From Stereum hirsutum FP-91666 SS1 (lineage: Eukaryota > Basidiomycota > Agaricomycetes > Russulales > Stereaceae): a stretch of DNA of 64,000 nucleotides. Below are positions 63,844 to 64,000 of this stretch, piece by piece. Both the position numbers and the translations under genes were made by a program. The DNA lies in the NCBI RefSeq assembly GCF_000264905.1, contig NW_006763155.1, forward strand, positions 299,855-363,854. Direction: 5' to 3'. Each line of letters opens with the position of its first letter. The first letter of the stretch is position 1. Below the pieces are notes generated by a model that worked only from the letters and a program-made list of their open reading frames with translations, ran no database searches and was not told the DNA's origin.

Positions 63844-64000
63844 GGCTAGGTTAAGCTACGGTCGACGTCGGTCATCCCCTCCCCTAGCCTAGGCTAGGTT
63901 AAGCTACGGTCGACGTCGGTCATCCCCTCCCTAGCCTAGGCTAGGTTAAGCTACGGTCGACGTCGGTCATCCCCTCCCTAGCCTAGGCTAGGTTAAGCTA
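63844..64000. repeat. minisatellite, 47-48 bp unit
   Basis: More than three head-to-tail units begin with GGCTAGGTTAAGC at 63844, 63892, 63939 and 63986; the first period is 48 and the next two are 47 (one C lost from a CCCCTCCCC run). Units are otherwise identical. Each contains GGTCGACGTCGG and the palindrome CCTAGCCTAGGCTAGG across the junction. The array continues past the window edge. Position and homogeneity suggest subtelomeric or other unstable repeat DNA, but it is not a simple telomere repeat. Confidence 0.9.

Noticed and set aside
63844..64000. Telomere repeat at the window end.
   Set aside because: The unit is 47-48 bp and complex, not the short TTAGGG-type repeat of fungal telomeres, so it is called a minisatellite only.

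Overview
This window is from a filamentous fungus, very probably an agaricomycete (Basidiomycota). The evidence is intron-dense genes with 45-80 nt GT..AG introns, roughly balanced base composition, and gene families typical of that group: an agaricomycete zinc-finger/transposon-like protein, intron-rich GMC oxidoreductases and P450s, and a seven-helix membrane protein family expanded in these fungi. No bacterial-type genes, tRNA, rRNA or CRISPR array were recognised.

Layout. (1) 0-6.1 kb: a small coiled-coil protein gene (+) and a long, many-exon transposon-related gene (-). (2) 6.2-13.8 kb: gene-poor, with a 120-bp hairpin and an LTR-retroelement remnant enclosed by about 280-bp inverted repeats. 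(3) 13.8-20.4 kb: a cytochrome P450 (-) and a secreted-type GMC oxidoreductase (+). (4) 20.4-31.2 kb: no supported gene; a diverged tandem duplication of about 2 kb units, a MITE-like element with TA-ended terminal inverted repeats, and an inverted repeat with one arm split by an insertion. (5) 31.5-53.7 kb: a probable biosynthetic cluster with two multidomain synthases flanking an MFS transporter, a seven-helix membrane protein, an alpha/beta hydrolase and an HxxxD acyltransferase. (6) 54.3-63.2 kb: a LURP-one/Tubby-like protein gene (-), a purine-rich strand-asymmetric tract, a GC-rich insert and two tandem old-yellow-enzyme-type ene-reductase genes (+). (7) The window ends in a 47-48 bp minisatellite.

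The centre of interest is the pair of synthases. Synthase 1 (31518-36522, 1545 aa by my exon joins) reads adenylation-ACP-KS-AT, but its AT has lost both catalytic residues. Synthase 2 (49042-53722, 1438 aa) reads KS-[AT core missing between recognisable pre- and post-AT linkers]-thioester-reductase-AT-ACP: the AT lies downstream of the reductase and has Cys where the family has Ser. Both KS domains keep Cys-His-His. The simplest inference is a split assembly line: synthase 1 activates and loads an acid and carries out a KS step, synthase 2 supplies the AT, the acceptor ACP and reductive release, and the acyltransferase, hydrolase, P450, GMC enzyme and ene-reductases are candidate tailoring enzymes. 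All function assignments rest on motifs read by eye; exon joins were checked for phase in the two synthases and partly in the others.
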